In this document: positions 53,210 to 61,934 of the stretch, one piece after another | Layout of the letters: each line of letters opens with the position of its first letter | How positions within the stretch are numbered: position 1 is the stretch's first letter | NCBI RefSeq assembly: GCF_040548735.1 | Contig: NZ_JBEPSD010000001.1 | Location: forward strand, 2,170,001-2,234,000 | Source of the DNA: Rhodanobacter soli | GTDB taxonomy: Bacteria > Pseudomonadota > Gammaproteobacteria > Xanthomonadales > Rhodanobacteraceae | DNA: 64,000 nucleotides | Direction: 5' to 3' | Translations under genes and position numbers: made by a program | The notes under the pieces: generated by a model | Told to the model about the DNA's origin: nothing | The model's input: only the letters and a program-made list of their open reading frames with translations | The model's database searches: none

Positions 53210-53929
53210 TCACCACTGCGTGCGGCCGGGCAACAACCCCTTCAATTCCGCCTCGGTGAGGTTGCGCCACTGGCCGACCTTCAGGTGGGCCAGCTTCACG
53301 TTGTCGATGCGCACGCGGCGCAGCTGGGTCACCCGGTAGCCGAACGCGGCGGCCATCAGCCGGATCTGCCGGTTCAGGCCCTGGGTCAGCATGATCGAGA
53401 AGCCGAACTTCGCGATGCGGCGGGTGCGGCAGGGTTTCGTCATTTGCCCGTGAATGCGCACGCCCTTGGCCATGCCGGCCAGGAACTCGTCGGTGACCGC
53501 CTTGTTCACGCCGACCAGGTATTCCTTCTCGTGGTGGTTTTCCGCGCGCAGGATCTCGTTGACGATGTCGCCGTTGCTGGTCAGCAGGATCAGCCCTTCG
53601 GAATCCTTGTCCAGCCGGCCGATCGGGAAGATCCGCTGCGGGTGGTCGATGAAGTCCACGATGTTGCCGTCCACGCCGTGGTCGGTGGTGCAGGTGATGC
53701 CGACCGGCTTGTTCAGCGCGATGTAGATGGCTTTCTTCGCCGCCGGCGTGGCGGCCAGGAGGCGCGCCCGCACGATCTCGCCATCGACGCGCACCTCGTC
53801 GCCCTCCAGCGCCTTGGCGCCGGTCGCGACCACGTCGCCATTGATGGTGACGCGCCCGGCGACCAGCAGTTCGTCCGCTTCGCGGCGCGAGCACAGCCCG
53901 GCTTCGCTGATGTATTTGTTGACGCGCAT
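53210..53929 (-). CDS. rluF: 23S rRNA pseudouridine(2604) synthase RluF
   Basis: 239 residues. An S4 RNA-binding domain at the N-terminus (MRVNKYISEAGLCSRREADE) is followed by the RsuA-type catalytic domain with the aspartate in GRLDKDSEGLILLTSNGD, then NHHEKEYLVGV and QGLNRQIRLMAAAFGY. The overall pattern (ALNKPVGITCTT, NIVDFIDHPQRIFPIG) follows RluF rather than RluB/RluE. It lies 3 bases downstream of the ABC permease gene and so shares its transcript. Confidence 0.92.
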   Translation of the reverse strand: MRVNKYISEAGLCSRREADELLVAGRVTINGDVVATGAKALEGDEVRVDGEIVRARLLAATPAAKKAIYIALNKPVGITCTTDHGVDGNIVDFIDHPQRIFPIGRLDKDSEGLILLTSNGDIVNEILRAENHHEKEYLVGVNKAVTDEFLAGMAKGVRIHGQMTKPCRTRRIAKFGFSIMLTQGLNRQIRLMAAAFGYRVTQLRRVRIDNVKLAHLKVGQWRNLTEAELKGLLPGRTQW

Positions 53930-53932
53930 GGC

Positions 53933-54712
53933 TTACGAGCGCAAGCCGATGCCGCGCTTGAGCAGCTGCAGCGCCACGATCGACAGCGCGATCACAAAGC
54001 CGAGCATCACCACGAAGGCCATGCCCACGTGCACGTCGCTGATGCCGAGCACGCCGTAGCGGAACGCGTTGACCATGTACAGGATCGGGTTGGCGCGCGA
54101 GATCGCCTGCCACGGTTCGCCCAGCATGTTCACCGAATAGAACACGCCGCCCAGGTAGGTCAGCGGGGTCAGGATGAAGGTGGGTACCAGCGCGATGTCG
54201 TCGAATTTCTTCGCGTAGACCGCATTGACGAAGCCGGCCAGCGAGAAGATCGTGGCGCCCAGCAGCACCGAGGCGAACGTGATCAGCGGGTGCAGCACGT
54301 GCAGGTCGGTGAAGAACAGCGCGATCAGCAGCACCAGGATGCCGACCACCAGGCCGCGCACCACCGCACCGGCCACGTAGCCGAGCAGGATCACCCAGTT
54401 CGGCATCGGCGACACCAGCATCTCCTCCACCGCGCGGCTGAACTTGGCGCCGAAGAACGAGCTGGAGATGTTGCCGTAGCTGTTGGTGATGATGCTCATC
54501 ATCACCAGGCCCGGCACGATGTACTGCATGTAGCTGAAACCGCCCTCGATGCTGCCGATGCGGCTGCCGATCAGCTTGCCGAAGATCACGAAGTACAGCG
54601 TCATGGTGATCGCGGGCGGGATCAGCGTCTGCGTCCAAATGCGCATGATGCGCACGATCTCGCGGCGGATGAGGGTGTTCAGCGCGACGAGGTTGGCGGC
54701 GGCGTTGCTCAT
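53933..54712 (-). CDS. yadH: ABC-2 type exporter permease (YadH)
   Basis: 259 residues with six membrane helices. The ABC2 membrane domain pattern is clear: IMRIWTQTLIPPAITMTLYF, GLVMMSIITNSYGNISSSFF, KFSRAVEEMLVSPMPNWVIL and FVNAVYAKKFDDIALVPTFI. It pairs with the ATPase encoded immediately upstream, whose stop codon it overlaps as ATGA. YadGH exports an unknown compound; related systems move polysaccharides or drugs. Confidence 0.94.
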   Translation of the reverse strand: MSNAAANLVALNTLIRREIVRIMRIWTQTLIPPAITMTLYFVIFGKLIGSRIGSIEGGFSYMQYIVPGLVMMSIITNSYGNISSSFFGAKFSRAVEEMLVSPMPNWVILLGYVAGAVVRGLVVGILVLLIALFFTDLHVLHPLITFASVLLGATIFSLAGFVNAVYAKKFDDIALVPTFILTPLTYLGGVFYSVNMLGEPWQAISRANPILYMVNAFRYGVLGISDVHVGMAFVVMLGFVIALSIVALQLLKRGIGLRS

Positions 54713-55674
54713 GCGGGGACTCCAGCGGGCAGTTCGCTGCGGCCATGCTCCACCAGCCGCACGAACAGCTCCTCCAGCCGGTTGGTCTTGTTGCGCATCG
54801 AGGTCACCATGATGCCGTGCGTGGAAAGGGTCGCGAACAGCGAGTTGAGGTCATGCGAGCGGGCCATCTCGGCCTCCAGCGTGTGCTCGTCGCGGCGGCG
54901 CAGGGTAACGTTGGGCAGGCTCGGCAGTTCGGCCGGCATCGCCGCCACGTCCAGCACGAAGGTCTCCACGTCCAGCGTCGCCAGCAGGCGCTTCATGCTG
55001 GTGTTCTCGATGATCGTGCCATGGTCGATGATCGCGATGTTGCGGCACAGCGATTCGGCTTCCTCCAGGTAATGCGTGGTCAGGATCACCGTGGTGCCGG
55101 CCGCATTGATGCCGCTGACGAAGTGCCACATCGAGCGGCGGATCTCGATGTCGACGCCGGCGGTGGGCTCATCCAGGATCAGCAGCTTCGGCTCGTTCAT
55201 CATCGCGCGGGCGATCATCAGCCGTCGCTTCATGCCGCCGGACAGCGTGCGCGCCTGCATCTGCGCCTTGTCCCACAGGCGCAGTTCCTTCAGGTATTTC
55301 TCCGCGCGTTCGGCGGCGATCCTGCGCGGGATGCCGTAGAAACCCGCCTCGTTGACGCAGATGTCGAACGGTTTCTCGAACTGGTTGAAGTTGATCTCCT
55401 GCGGCACCAGGCCGATCAGCCGCATCGCCGCGCTGCGATCCTTGTTGACCGACACGCCGAACACCTGCGCGTCGCCGGAAGTGGAGTTCACCAGCGAGGA
55501 CAGGATGCCGATCAGGGTGGACTTGCCGGCGCCGTTCGGGCCGAGCAGGGCGAAGAAGTCGCCGGGTTGCACGGTCAGGCTGATGCCCTTCAGGGCTTCG
55601 ACGCCGTTGCCGTAGGTTTTGCGCAGATTGTCGACGACAAGCGCGGGGGCTGTATCTGGATACTGCGGGGACAT
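54709..55674 (-). CDS. yadG: ABC exporter ATP-binding protein (YadG)
   Basis: 321 residues. Walker A LLGPNGAGKST, signature LSGGMKRRLMIARAM, Walker B KLLILDEPTAGVD and the H-loop TTHYLEEAE are all intact. It drives the permease YadH. The ATG at 55674 was chosen (MSPQYPDTAPALVVDNL); TTG and GTG starts lie just upstream in frame. A TATAAT on the minus strand at 55701-55706 is a good -10 but no convincing -35 precedes it. Confidence 0.95.
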   Translation of the reverse strand: MSPQYPDTAPALVVDNLRKTYGNGVEALKGISLTVQPGDFFALLGPNGAGKSTLIGILSSLVNSTSGDAQVFGVSVNKDRSAAMRLIGLVPQEINFNQFEKPFDICVNEAGFYGIPRRIAAERAEKYLKELRLWDKAQMQARTLSGGMKRRLMIARAMMNEPKLLILDEPTAGVDIEIRRSMWHFVSGINAAGTTVILTTHYLEEAESLCRNIAIIDHGTIIENTSMKRLLATLDVETFVLDVAAMPAELPSLPNVTLRRRDEHTLEAEMARSHDLNSLFATLSTHGIMVTSMRNKTNRLEELFVRLVEHGRSELPAGVPA

Positions 55675-55767
55675 GGGCTGCACCAAGGGGGTTAGCCCTT
55701 ATTATAGCGGGCTACGTCCCGTCGCCCGGCCCTGCCGGACGGCACACACTGTTTCCGGAAACCTTTC

Positions 55768-56514
55768 ATGGCCGACCACTTCCAGCTCCGTCTCGTCGAC
55801 AGCCGCATGCTCGCGCCCGCGGTGCGCCACCTGGTGTTCGAGCGCGTCGACAGCCTGCCGCTGGCGTTCCAGCCCGGCCAGTTCCTGCAGGTGCACTTCC
55901 ACTACGACGACGGCATGGCCACCAAGCGCAGCTACTCGGTGGCCACCGTCGGCGACGGCAGCTCGCCGGTGCAACGCATCGAGATCGCGGTGAGCTACGT
56001 CGAGGGGGGCGCCGCCACCAGGCTGCTCGGCGAGCTGCCCGTGGGCGGCGTGATCGATGCCAGCGGCCCCTATGGCCGCTTCTGCCTGCAGGAAGCCGAC
56101 AGCCATCCGCGCTACCTGCTGCTGGCCACCGGCACCGGCGTCACTCCCTACCGCGCGATGCTGCCGCAGATCGAAAAGCTGCTCGCGAAGGGTGATCGCG
56201 AAGTGGTACTGCTGTACGGCGCACGCACCGAGGCCGAGCTGCTCTATGGCGAGGAGTTCGAGGCGTTCGCGCAAACCCACCCCGGCTTCATCTTCCACGG
56301 TTGTCTCAGCCGCGAGGCGCGCGCCACGCCGCGCCCCACCGACCGCAGCGGCCATGTGCAGAACGTGCTGGCCGAACTCGGCCCGCACGCCGACCGCGAC
56401 ATCGCCTACCTGTGCGGCAACCCGAACATGGTCGACGCGGCCTTCGCCGCGCTGAAGGAGTTCGGCCTGCCGGTGCCGCAGATCCGGCGGGAGAAGTACA
56501 TTTCGTCGCGCTGA
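55768..56514 (+). CDS. fpr: ferredoxin--NADP reductase
   Basis: 248 residues, the length of E. coli Fpr. The FAD-binding half has KRSYSVATV and VSYVEGGAATRLLGEL; the NADP half has LLATGTGVTPYRAML and YLCGNPNMVDAAFAAL, ending in the family C-terminus REKYISSR. It transfers electrons between NADPH and ferredoxin or flavodoxin and supports redox-stress repair. It is divergent from the yadGH-rluF operon (93-base gap). Confidence 0.93.
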   Translation: MADHFQLRLVDSRMLAPAVRHLVFERVDSLPLAFQPGQFLQVHFHYDDGMATKRSYSVATVGDGSSPVQRIEIAVSYVEGGAATRLLGELPVGGVIDASGPYGRFCLQEADSHPRYLLLATGTGVTPYRAMLPQIEKLLAKGDREVVLLYGARTEAELLYGEEFEAFAQTHPGFIFHGCLSREARATPRPTDRSGHVQNVLAELGPHADRDIAYLCGNPNMVDAAFAALKEFGLPVPQIRREKYISSR

Positions 56515-56674
56515 ATGCGGCCGGTGCGTCGTGGCCGGCGTCATGCAGGCCGCCAACCGTGATGCATGGCAGGGTTGCCGTTCACCGATGTGTCACGGCC
56601 GATTCACTTCCCCAAGGCTAAATGACCGGGGTGGGCAGCGAGCTGGCCGTGTCCCGGCCCCGATCCGCCCTGGC

Positions 56675-56694
56675 AATGTGATGGTCGTCACATT
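56675..56694 (+). promoter_or_regulatory. perfect CRP/Clp-type binding site
   Basis: aatgtga-tggtcg-tcacatt: exact TGTGA-N6-TCACA (56677-56692) with an extra matching pair on each side. The centre is 56684.5. A -10-like CAGAAT lies at 56712-56717, which would put the site near -41 of a promoter, the class II activation position, for the pilin-like gene at 56799. Confidence 0.75.
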
Positions 56695-56798
56695 TTCGAC
56701 GACAACTTCGCCAGAATCGATCAAGGTCGAATGGACCGGGCCGATGACCCGCTGAGAGGCTCCGCATCCGCGGGGTGGTATCTCGAGAGGTGATCGGC

Positions 56799-57137
56799 AT
56801 GAGCGGTCCACTTGGCATTGCATTGGCAGGGCTGCTCATGCTCGTGGGCGTCTCGAGCGCGTACGCCGCAAGCGGCCGCGTCGTGTTCTCGGGCGGGGTG
56901 ATCGAGCCGACCTGCCTCACCGAAGACGTCGATGGCGACATGGCGTCACCGCTGGTCGCTGGGCTTGCGCCGCGCCGGTTGACCTGTGGCCGGACGCCGA
57001 CCGAACCCGGCCGTTCCTATTCGCGCACGGTGATCCGCCTCGATGCCGCGGGCGTTGCGAACAACCGGTTGCTCGATTACTTCGTCGGCTACGCGAACCC
57101 TGCCGACGCCCGGCTTGTCGTACGTACCTACGAATAG
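56799..57137 (+). CDS. exported pilin-like protein (112 aa)
   Basis: A signal peptide (MSGPLGIALAGLLMLVGVSS, cleavage near AYAA-SGRV) is followed by SGRVVFSGGVIEPTC, which matches the first strand of chaperone-usher pilins (GxIxFxGxVxxxTC). Cys39 and Cys63 could form the usual pilin disulfide. The C-terminus (YANPADARLVVRTYE) is shorter than in pilins and lacks their AQY pattern, so it may be a reduced or specialised subunit. AGAGGTG about nine bases before the ATG at 56799 fixes the start. It is transcribed towards the fimbrial operon and sits behind the CRP-type site. Confidence 0.65.
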   Translation: MSGPLGIALAGLLMLVGVSSAYAASGRVVFSGGVIEPTCLTEDVDGDMASPLVAGLAPRRLTCGRTPTEPGRSYSRTVIRLDAAGVANNRLLDYFVGYANPADARLVVRTYE

Positions 57138-57143
57138 GCGCCC

Positions 57144-57305
57144 CTACTGGTAAAAGACGTCGAAGGTCACGATGGCCTTGACCGGGCCGCTGGTGACCGC
57201 CGGCGCAGTCTGGAAGTACTGCGCGCAGCAGGGACCTTCACGCATCGTCATCCGTTTCTCGCAGACGCGCCCGCGAGGTCGGTCATGTTGACTGTTCACC
57301 GCCAT
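57144..57305 (-). pseudogene. C-terminal remnant of a fimbrial pilin gene
   Basis: The minus-strand frame from ATG at 57305 to TAG at 57144-57146 encodes 53 residues. The last 27 (from CAQYFQTAPAVTSGPV, then KAIVTFDVFYQ) match the end of chaperone-usher pilins, compare YAQYYAVQPAAGGTVV in the tip gene and SAQYVAVGGAAGAGSA in the major pilin of this operon. The first half is unlike pilin and no signal peptide is encoded. It lies 31 bases behind the tip-protein gene in the operon direction, so the operon once had a further subunit. Confidence 0.65.
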
Positions 57306-57336
57306 GGGCATTTGCCGGGATGCAATCCCGCGCCCG

Positions 57337-58371
57337 TCACGGATAGGACAAGGTGTACGTCAGATGCGAGACGACCGTCCCTCCGGCTGCTGGCTGTACC
57401 GCGTAATACTGCGCGTAGTAGCGGCTGACCAGGGGCACGCCTGACTGCGTGATGCCGAGCGACTTGGTTTGCGTGCCACTGATATCCACTGGAGCGAGCG
57501 TATCGCCGTCGAGAATTTGCACCGCGACGTTAGGATCCGAACCCGACGACTGCGCAATGCCGGAGGTCGCAGGTAGCGGTGTGCCGGACGAACTGGCCGG
57601 GGTCCCGGACAGGGAGATCGCTACCTGGACGCCCGCAGGGCAGCCGCTGATGTTGATCGCGAATGGCGTGCGGCCGGAGGTGGCGCCGGCGCTCGCCAGC
57701 GCATTCTTGAAAGCCGTGGGGAGTACTACCGTCGGGCTCGTCGCGGTGCATGACACGGACGTTACGGTGGTACTGCCGGCCATGTTCAGGGAGCCGTAAG
57801 TGCTGCTGCCACCGGGACTGACAGTGTCCGCATTGTTGAAGTTGGTGATGACGGGACTGATGGTCGATAGCGTGCCTGAGTTGACCGTGCCGGTGCCGAG
57901 CTTGATGTACTGGGCCTGGAACCACACGGTGGCCGACGGGCTGCTCTTCACAACGTCGATCAGCGCCGATCTTTGGTTGGTGAGCGGGTAGGCCGGCGCG
58001 AGCGCCGTCAGCTGCAGATAGATGTTGCTTACGCTGGTCGGAAACAGCAGTCCGTAAGTTGGGTCGACGATTCCACCGGCCGCCGGTTGCGCAAAGATGC
58101 TGATCTGCTGGACCTGTCCGGCAAACACATTGTTGCCGCAGTTAAAGGTAATCGATACCCGAACCGGGGAACCGATCGGGCCGTACGCGTTGGAGGAGGC
58201 CGCGAAGTTGGGAATGGCCGGGAAATAAGCTGCTGTGGGTGCCGGAATGCATGGCTGCGTCGTGCCATTTCCGTTGCCATCCGCGGCAGCATTCGGCGCC
58301 CAGCCCAGCGAGCCAGCAAGCACCAGCACCGGCAGCAATAGCGTCGTCCACAGTCGGGTAGCGCGCATCAT
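57337..58371 (-). CDS. two-domain fimbrial tip/adhesin subunit
   Basis: 344 residues. A signal peptide (LLLPVLVLAGSLGW, cleavage near AAA-DGNG) is followed by an N-terminal domain (about 30-200, Gly/Ser/Thr/Asn-rich, with one Cys pair) and a C-terminal pilin domain (about 205-344) that contains SVSCTATSPTVVLP, the second cysteine in NISGCPAGVQ and the terminal YAQYYAVQPAAGG. This is the layout of adhesins at the tip of chaperone-usher pili; the receptor is unknown. Its ATG at 58371 overlaps the usher stop as ATGA. Confidence 0.85.
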   Translation of the reverse strand: MMRATRLWTTLLLPVLVLAGSLGWAPNAAADGNGNGTTQPCIPAPTAAYFPAIPNFAASSNAYGPIGSPVRVSITFNCGNNVFAGQVQQISIFAQPAAGGIVDPTYGLLFPTSVSNIYLQLTALAPAYPLTNQRSALIDVVKSSPSATVWFQAQYIKLGTGTVNSGTLSTISPVITNFNNADTVSPGGSSTYGSLNMAGSTTVTSVSCTATSPTVVLPTAFKNALASAGATSGRTPFAINISGCPAGVQVAISLSGTPASSSGTPLPATSGIAQSSGSDPNVAVQILDGDTLAPVDISGTQTKSLGITQSGVPLVSRYYAQYYAVQPAAGGTVVSHLTYTLSYP

Positions 58372-61133
58372 GTTCCGCTCCTGGCGACCTGCGCCGTAGC
58401 CCGTGGCTGTTGGCAGGTTGCTTCGATCTGTTCGATGGCGCCGGCTTTGCGCTTGTCCTTGCCGCGAGGCTTCAACCGGTACAGCAACGAGCAGGTCTGG
58501 GCGACATCCTGATCCTGCCACTGCACGCTGAGGCGGCCCGTTTCATTAAGGACGCGCACCATGATGCGTCCGGCCTGTCCGACGACGCCGATCGCCTGGC
58601 CCTTCTCGTCCTCCACTTCCGCACCGAACGGCAGGGTTCGGCCGTCAGCCAGATGGGTCTGGATCAGCACGAAGCGGCCGCTCTCGCTCTTGAACTTCAC
58701 CATCACCACGGCGCCCGCGCGCGGCGCCACCTCGGTGCTGGTACTGTCCAGCTGCACGTCCAGCGGCAGGCCGGTGGGGTCGATGCTGACCGTGTTGAGG
58801 ATGTAGGGCGTGACGTACGGCACCAGCGCGTAGCCGGCGTGGTCGATGCGCACGCCGGCTGCGCTGCCGATGCGCGCGCCTGCGGCGTCCGGCGCCTGCA
58901 CGATCGCCACGGTGTCACCCAGCGGCTGGCCGAAGGTGACGCCGCCCGGGTGCGCGACGATGCCGCCGGTTGCGCCCAGCGAAGCCTGCGAGTAGCCGCT
59001 GCCCGCGCCGAAACCGGCGTTGAGTTGTGCATAGCTGCCGCGGTAGCCGGCGTTGACGTTGCCGGTGCTGCCCGCACCGCCCGCCTGACCGCTGCCGTGC
59101 GTGGCGGTGACGCCGTAGTTGAAGCGGTCATCGACGCCGGCGGTGCCGCCCAGCGTGGCCTGTTCCTGCATGCCGCCGCTGCCGTCGCGGGTGAGCGTGC
59201 CGGTGAGGTTCGGGGCGTGCTGATTGCTGCCCAGCGGGATCGTGAGGTTGAGCATGTAGCGGTTGTCGCTGCGCCCGAACAGGTCGCGCTCGCGGCTGGC
59301 CGAGAGGTTGTAGTTCGCCCGGCCGATCGAGTTGTTGTAGCCGACCTGGAACTGGGTATCGGTGCCGCTGCGGTTCCAGTAGTCGCGGGCCGAGCCGTTG
59401 ACGTAGAGCGAGCCGCCGCGGGCGCCCAGCCGCTGGCTGAGCGTGAGGCTGAAGCTGTTGCGCTGGCGGTCCACGCCGTTCGGCACCAGGAAGTCGCGAT
59501 AGTCGCCGCCGGCCAGCGCGGCCTGCTGCGCCGGGGTGAGCAGGTCCGACACCGGTACGCCGTTGATCGTGAGCGGCTGGGCCGGGCCGGCGGCGAACAC
59601 CGGCAGGCCGCGGCGCGCGTAGTCGCGCGCGCGCGCGGCGTCGCCCAGGGCGAGGTAGCCGCTGGTCGAGTAGCGGTAGGCGGCCACGCTCAGCGAGGTG
59701 CCGGTCGGCGCCAGCGTCTTGCTGTAGCTCAGGCGCACGCTCTGGCCGGACAGCGTGTCCAGGCCGGGGATGCGCGTGCGTGCGGTGGTGACGTCCATGG
59801 CGAACGCGCCATAGCGCGTGTTCAGGGCGCTGCCCAGCAGCAGGGCGCCGTAGCCTTGCGAGCCCACCGCGCCGGCGTAGCCGGTCAGCAGGTTGGAGAG
59901 GCCGCGCTGCACGGTGACCTGCACCACGTCCGGCTTGTGTTCGATCGTCTCGTCGCGCAGCTGGCCGGCGGCCACGCCGAAGCGCATCACGCCCGGGCGC
60001 AGCAGCTGCGGCACCGAGGCGTACGGCACCGAGAAGGTATGCACGCGGCCGTTCGCCTCGGCCACGCTGACCTCGAGGTCGCCGCCGTAGCCGGTGGCGT
60101 ACAGGTCGTCGATGGCGAAGGGGCCGGGCGCCACGGTGGTCTGGTAGATCACCATGCCGTTCTGGCGCACGGTCACCTTGGCGTTGCTGTCGGCAACCCC
60201 GCGCACGGTGGGCGCGTAACCGCGCAGCGATTGCGGCAGCATGCGGTCGTCGGTGACCAGCTGCACGCCGCGCAGGCCGAAGCTGTCGAAGATCTCGCCG
60301 CTGGTCCAGGTGTCGCCGAGGGTCAGCTGCGCGCGCAGCCGCGGCAGGTCGCGCTGCGCGTAGGTGGCGATGTTCTGCCAGTGATGGCCGGAGCGCACGC
60401 CGCCGGCGCCGGATTGCCAGTTCAGCGAGGAGTTGTGGCGCAGGTGCCAGTCGCCCAGGTTCAGCCCGGCGTTCAGGCCGAGGTACGACGAGGTTTGCGT
60501 CAGGCCGCCGCTGCGGGTGCGGTAGCTGTTGAAGTTGTAGTTGAGCAGGCCGGCATTCACCCCGGCGTCCCAGTACTTCGGATCGACGTAGCCGCGCGCC
60601 TGCTGCCCCAGGTAGGCCTGCGGCACGCTGGTGTCCAGGCGCAGGTCGGACATCGCGAAGCTCATGCTGGCGCCGGGAATCACGCTGGCGATGTCGACGC
60701 AGACGCGGTCGTCGGCCAGGTCGGCGCTGACGCGTGCCGACAGTTTGTCCGGGTGCAACCCCAGCCGGTCGAGCAGCGCCGGGGTCACGCAGGGCGTGGC
60801 GCTGGCCTCGGCCGATGCCGCGGCGAAGCGCACGTCGGTACGGCCGAACGCGCCGCCATTGAGGAAGATGTCGACGCTGTAGCTGCCGGCAGGAATGAAA
60901 TCGCCGCGTTCGAAGCGTGACAGGTCGGTGGTGTTCTGGCCCGCGCCGGAGAGCAGGCTGCGGTCGAAGCTGGCGTCGACGGCAGACGCGCCGGCATCCG
61001 CGCCCGTCGCGGTGGCGGCAACATGGCCGCCCCAGCCGCACAGCGCCAGGCCGACCAGCGCGGACAGCAGCCGGCGGCGGGCGACGGGTTGGCGTCGGCC
61101 GGCAAGCGTGGCGCTGGCGCGCCCCGGCTTCAC
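58368..61133 (-). CDS. fimbrial outer-membrane usher protein
   Basis: 921 residues from GTG at 61133, which overlaps the chaperone stop as GTGA; an open frame continues far upstream inside the chaperone gene but is a shadow. A signal peptide is followed by the N-terminal chaperone-binding domain (SFDRSLLSGAGQNTTDLSRFERG), the 24-strand barrel with plug (GYAPTVRGVADSNAKVTVRQ, IYQTTVAPGPFAIDDLYATG) and C-terminal domains (PFGAEVEDEKGQAIGVVGQAG). It secretes and assembles the pilin subunits delivered by the chaperone. Confidence 0.95.
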   Translation of the reverse strand: MKPGRASATLAGRRQPVARRRLLSALVGLALCGWGGHVAATATGADAGASAVDASFDRSLLSGAGQNTTDLSRFERGDFIPAGSYSVDIFLNGGAFGRTDVRFAAASAEASATPCVTPALLDRLGLHPDKLSARVSADLADDRVCVDIASVIPGASMSFAMSDLRLDTSVPQAYLGQQARGYVDPKYWDAGVNAGLLNYNFNSYRTRSGGLTQTSSYLGLNAGLNLGDWHLRHNSSLNWQSGAGGVRSGHHWQNIATYAQRDLPRLRAQLTLGDTWTSGEIFDSFGLRGVQLVTDDRMLPQSLRGYAPTVRGVADSNAKVTVRQNGMVIYQTTVAPGPFAIDDLYATGYGGDLEVSVAEANGRVHTFSVPYASVPQLLRPGVMRFGVAAGQLRDETIEHKPDVVQVTVQRGLSNLLTGYAGAVGSQGYGALLLGSALNTRYGAFAMDVTTARTRIPGLDTLSGQSVRLSYSKTLAPTGTSLSVAAYRYSTSGYLALGDAARARDYARRGLPVFAAGPAQPLTINGVPVSDLLTPAQQAALAGGDYRDFLVPNGVDRQRNSFSLTLSQRLGARGGSLYVNGSARDYWNRSGTDTQFQVGYNNSIGRANYNLSASRERDLFGRSDNRYMLNLTIPLGSNQHAPNLTGTLTRDGSGGMQEQATLGGTAGVDDRFNYGVTATHGSGQAGGAGSTGNVNAGYRGSYAQLNAGFGAGSGYSQASLGATGGIVAHPGGVTFGQPLGDTVAIVQAPDAAGARIGSAAGVRIDHAGYALVPYVTPYILNTVSIDPTGLPLDVQLDSTSTEVAPRAGAVVMVKFKSESGRFVLIQTHLADGRTLPFGAEVEDEKGQAIGVVGQAGRIMVRVLNETGRLSVQWQDQDVAQTCSLLYRLKPRGKDKRKAGAIEQIEATCQQPRATAQVARSGT

Positions 61134-61873
61134 GGCTCGATCGTGCCCTGGTAGGAGGTCGCGGCGCCGAAATCGTTGAGGGTGGTGTAGGCGACCACGG
61201 TACCGGCCGTCGGCGCATGGTGCAGGTTCTTGATCGGCAGGCGCAGGGTCGACAGCGGCGCGACCATGCCGTTGCCGGGCGCGTACGCCACGCTGTCGAC
61301 GTCCAGCGACAGCTGGCTGAAGGTGATGTGGTACGGCGTGGGGTTGTGCGCTACCAGCGCGTAACCCGCGCCATCGGCGGCCACGGTCCAGGTGACCTGC
61401 CTGGCGGCGTCGAGCGAATCGCCAGCCAGTCCGGCCGGGCGGAAGAACAGCTTCAGCCGCGAGCGCACGGCGAACTGCAGTGTGTTCTGCGCCTCGCCCG
61501 GTTTCGCCGCGGGCTTGGGCGGGATCTCCAGCACGTTCAGCCAGAACAGCGATTCGCGGTCCTTCGGCAACGGCTGGTTGGTGTAGACGATGCGCAGGCT
61601 CTGGCCCTTGCCCGCATCCATGCGGAACAGCGGCGGCGTGATGAGGAACGGCACGTTCGCCGCATCGGGCGTCGACGCCGGGTCGCCGTCGTCGATCCAC
61701 GCCTCGACCAGCGCCGGCTGGCCGCCATCGTTGCTCAGGCGCACGGTGACCTCGCCGTTCGCGGCCGGGAATACCACGCGGGTACCGGCGATCACGACAC
61801 TGGCGTGGGCGTTGGTCAGGGCCAGGCAAAGCGTCAGCAGCCCCGCGCCGAGAGCGCAGACGAGTTTGTTCAT
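61130..61873 (-). CDS. periplasmic fimbrial chaperone (PapD family)
   Basis: 247 residues with a cleavable signal peptide (MNKLVCALGAGLLTLCLALT, cut near HAS-VVI). The first immunoglobulin-like domain has GTRVVFPAANGEVTVRLSN with the subunit-anchoring arginine, and the G1 strand region RSRLKLFFRPAGL with the conserved lysine. LFWLNVLEIPPKP is the other signature. It donates a strand to incoming pilins and hands them to the usher. Confidence 0.95.
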   Translation of the reverse strand: MNKLVCALGAGLLTLCLALTNAHASVVIAGTRVVFPAANGEVTVRLSNDGGQPALVEAWIDDGDPASTPDAANVPFLITPPLFRMDAGKGQSLRIVYTNQPLPKDRESLFWLNVLEIPPKPAAKPGEAQNTLQFAVRSRLKLFFRPAGLAGDSLDAARQVTWTVAADGAGYALVAHNPTPYHITFSQLSLDVDSVAYAPGNGMVAPLSTLRLPIKNLHHAPTAGTVVAYTTLNDFGAATSYQGTIEP

Positions 61874-61934
61874 GGGGTGGTGGATCCGGAGAGTAAGGCC
61901 GCGGCCGGTGCTGCCGGCCGCGGCTGAAAGCGGC

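Noticed and set aside
58368..61829. Usher reading frame extended upstream to 1153 residues
   Set aside because: The extension lies in another frame of the chaperone gene; GTG at 61133 overlapping the chaperone stop gives a normal signal peptide.
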